A program made the translations under genes and the position numbers. This document shows, piece after piece, positions 14,838 through 15,886 of a stretch of DNA of 15,886 bases. How positions within the stretch are numbered: position 1 is the stretch's first letter; every line of letters begins with the position of its first letter. Below the pieces are notes generated by a model. That model made no database searches, was not told the DNA's origin, and worked only from the letters and a program-made list of their open reading frames with translations. Origin of the DNA: JBJFGR01 sp051892875 (GTDB lineage Bacteria; Pseudomonadota; Gammaproteobacteria; Enterobacterales; Succinivibrionaceae); the NCBI GenBank assembly GCA_051892875.1, contig JBJFGR010000048.1, positions 1 to 15,886 of the forward strand, in the 5' to 3' direction.

Positions 14838-14866
14838 AAATGATATAGGTTTCCTATATCATTTTT
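14838..14866 (+). terminator. Rho-independent terminator
   Basis: AAATGATATAGG (14838-14849) and CCTATATCATTT (14853-14864) form a perfect 12-bp stem with a TTT loop, ending in a T tract (TTTTT at 14862-14866, partly paired). It separates the 356-residue protein gene from the lytic transglycosylase unit. The stem is AU-rich, so strength is uncertain. Confidence 0.75.
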
Positions 14867-14904
14867 GTTTATATTTTGTTTATAAAATTTTACATAAAAA
14901 TAGG

Positions 14905-14933
14905 TTGACAGCAGTTTAAAATGTTATTATATT
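14905..14933 (+). promoter_or_regulatory. Sigma70-type promoter of the transglycosylase gene
   Basis: TTGACA (14905-14910), a 17-nt spacer and TATATT (14928-14933) give the same boxes and spacing as the promoter at 10013-10041, and both are preceded by GG. Transcription should begin near 14940, about 15 nt before the first ATG. Confidence 0.8.
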
Positions 14934-14954
14934 TATTAACAAACACTATTTTAA

Positions 14955-15764
14955 ATGAAAGGATTACTCAAAAATAATATGAGAAAGATTAATTTAATAA
15001 AATCATTAACTAATATTAAACAAAAATTTAAGCGATTTAAAAGAAAACATTATCAAATTGTTAATTTATTTATTACATCAGTATTTTTTATTATTATTTG
15101 TTTTGTAATTATGTTCTATCAAACATATTTATCAAATATACAGAGATTAGAGAATAAAAAAGTTTCAGAGGATTTATATAATGATATTCTTGCAAGACAA
15201 GATTCTCTTTTCAATGAAATAGAACATTTAAAGATTGGTATAAGTTATGCAACTCAAAGAACATATAAAGTCACACGAGTTGCGAATGTTATTAAAGAAA
15301 TAAGGCATATTTCTGAAATAGAGGCTATTAAACTAGCTTCATTATTATATGATGAAAGTGAAAGAGTTGGTATTGACTTTTCTTATGTTCTTGCGATCGT
15401 TCATACTGAAAGTCATTTTAACAATAAAGCAATATCAAATGTTGGTGCTCAAGGAATTATGCAGATTATGCCTATGACGTTCATTTCAGTTGCTAAGATT
15501 TATGGATATGATTATTTGGAAACAGATATTACTGATCTGAAGAAGAATATTAGAATTGGAACATTATTTCTTCATAGGCTTAAATTAAAACTTGGTTCTT
15601 ATGATTTGGCTTCTGTTGCTTATAATGGTGGTCCTAAAATAGCAGCAAATTATAAAAGGTTAATGGCAGGTGACATTACAGCATTCGTTCCAGAAGAAAC
15701 ACAAAACTACGTAGTGACAGTTAATTCTTATAGAAAATATTATAGAAAAATCCTAGGAGAATAG
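14955..15764 (+). CDS. Membrane-anchored lytic transglycosylase (SLT domain)
   Basis: The enzyme cleaves the glycan strands of peptidoglycan between MurNAc and GlcNAc. A very basic N-terminus (KQKFKRFKRKH, about 22-32) precedes one hydrophobic span (residues about 35-55, VNLFITSVFFIIICFVIMFY), which predicts an N-in, C-out anchor. A helical, probably coiled-coil linker follows (60-95), then an SLT domain at about 125-265. The domain has the catalytic glutamate in HTESHF (Glu152), the GAQGIMQIMP motif (164-173) and AYNGG (222-226). All key residues are present. Two starts are possible. ATG 14955 has no Shine-Dalgarno. ATG 14979 has AAAGGA at 14958-14963, but 15 nt away. I keep the first. The gene is a single-cistron unit with its own host-type promoter, which suggests expression independent of virion genes. 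Confidence 0.9.
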   Translation: MKGLLKNNMRKINLIKSLTNIKQKFKRFKRKHYQIVNLFITSVFFIIICFVIMFYQTYLSNIQRLENKKVSEDLYNDILARQDSLFNEIEHLKIGISYATQRTYKVTRVANVIKEIRHISEIEAIKLASLLYDESERVGIDFSYVLAIVHTESHFNNKAISNVGAQGIMQIMPMTFISVAKIYGYDYLETDITDLKKNIRIGTLFLHRLKLKLGSYDLASVAYNGGPKIAANYKRLMAGDITAFVPEETQNYVVTVNSYRKYYRKILGE

Positions 15765-15818
15765 GTATTAGAATAGTTGTTAGATATAATTTTCTGTAAA
15801 CATATTTTTATTTAAATA

Positions 15819-15886
15819 ATGGTTGACAAGAGTGTAAAAGACTATCATTCTGCGATTGAAACTGAAGATATGTGTGTAGATGGATA
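15819..15886 (+). CDS. Possible start of a gene cut by the window edge
   Basis: An ATG at 15819 opens 22 codons without a stop (MVDKSVKDYHSAIETEDMCV) up to the window end. There is no Shine-Dalgarno upstream, and the first codons overlap GGTTGACA (15821-15828), which matches the two promoters of this window. The expected -10 position (15846-15851) reads CATTCT, and TATCAT at 15843 would need a 14-nt spacer. So the stretch is either a coding start or a weak promoter for a later gene. Confidence 0.25.
   Translation, partial: MVDKSVKDYHSAIETEDMCVDG

Larger units (their letters stand above)
14690..14954. other. AT-rich intergenic region with terminator and promoter
   Basis: These 265 nt contain no supported gene. 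An 8-bp GC-rich palindrome, CGCATGCG (14719-14726), stands out in this AT-rich DNA. It is followed by a TATAAT at 14731 without a matching -35 box. A strong terminator (14838-14866) and a sigma70-type promoter (14905-14933) fill the right part. Confidence 0.7.

Noticed and set aside
1..15886. CRISPR array, rRNA or tRNA genes
   Set aside because: No regularly spaced repeats and no recognisable rRNA or tRNA sequence were seen on either strand by eye.

Overview
The window looks like a piece of a large, AT-rich (roughly 70% A+T by eye) tailed phage genome related to the T4 supergroup, probably assembled from a metagenome. Three proteins are recognisable by their T4 family signatures: a neck protein (gp14 type), the head-completion nuclease (gp4/gp50 type) and the small terminase subunit (gp16 type). 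Genes on the + strand are tightly packed, with 1-nt TAATG overlaps. Two intergenic promoters have the form GGTTGACA, a 17-nt spacer, then TATATT. This suggests a host with a sigma70-like housekeeping factor (for example a proteobacterium or firmicute) rather than a Bacteroidetes host. The host cannot be named from this sequence.

Layout. (1) 1-7043 is a structural block: the 3' part of a large virion-type protein, a 1603-residue putative fibre/adhesin with GLUG-like glycine motifs, and a 252-residue putative accessory tail protein. (2) 7043-8900 is a neck/head/packaging block: gp14-like, gp4-like and gp16-like genes in an order different from T4, with no large terminase gene next to gp16. (3) 8913-9982 holds two unrecognised genes, one with a striking Gly/Asp-rich tract. 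(4) At 10002-10041 a terminator hairpin carries the -35 box of a new promoter in its loop. (5) 10060-13257 is an accessory block: two small unknown genes, a beta-class DNA methyltransferase, a glycosyltransferase and a flavin-dependent thymidylate synthase (ThyX). It contains a 100-N assembly gap flanked by an exact 55-nt duplication, which is almost certainly an assembly artefact splitting one 96-residue gene. (6) 13186-13578 is a degraded IS200/IS605-type tnpB start (minus strand) plus a strong stem-loop. (7) 13619-15764 holds a 356-residue protein with a DUF3293-like region and, after a terminator and its own promoter, a membrane-anchored lytic transglycosylase. The window ends in a possible truncated gene.

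How the genes fit together: the left half builds and packages the virion (fibre, neck, head completion, DNA packaging initiation). The right half looks like host-takeover or DNA-modification functions (methyltransferase, glycosyltransferase, thymidylate synthesis, cell-wall lytic enzyme), with marks of gene flux (IS remnant, assembly branch point). The least expected items are the folded RNA element ahead of thyX, the terminator/promoter hybrid, and the tnpB remnant whose Shine-Dalgarno lies in a hairpin. None of these proves a new system, but each can be tested.
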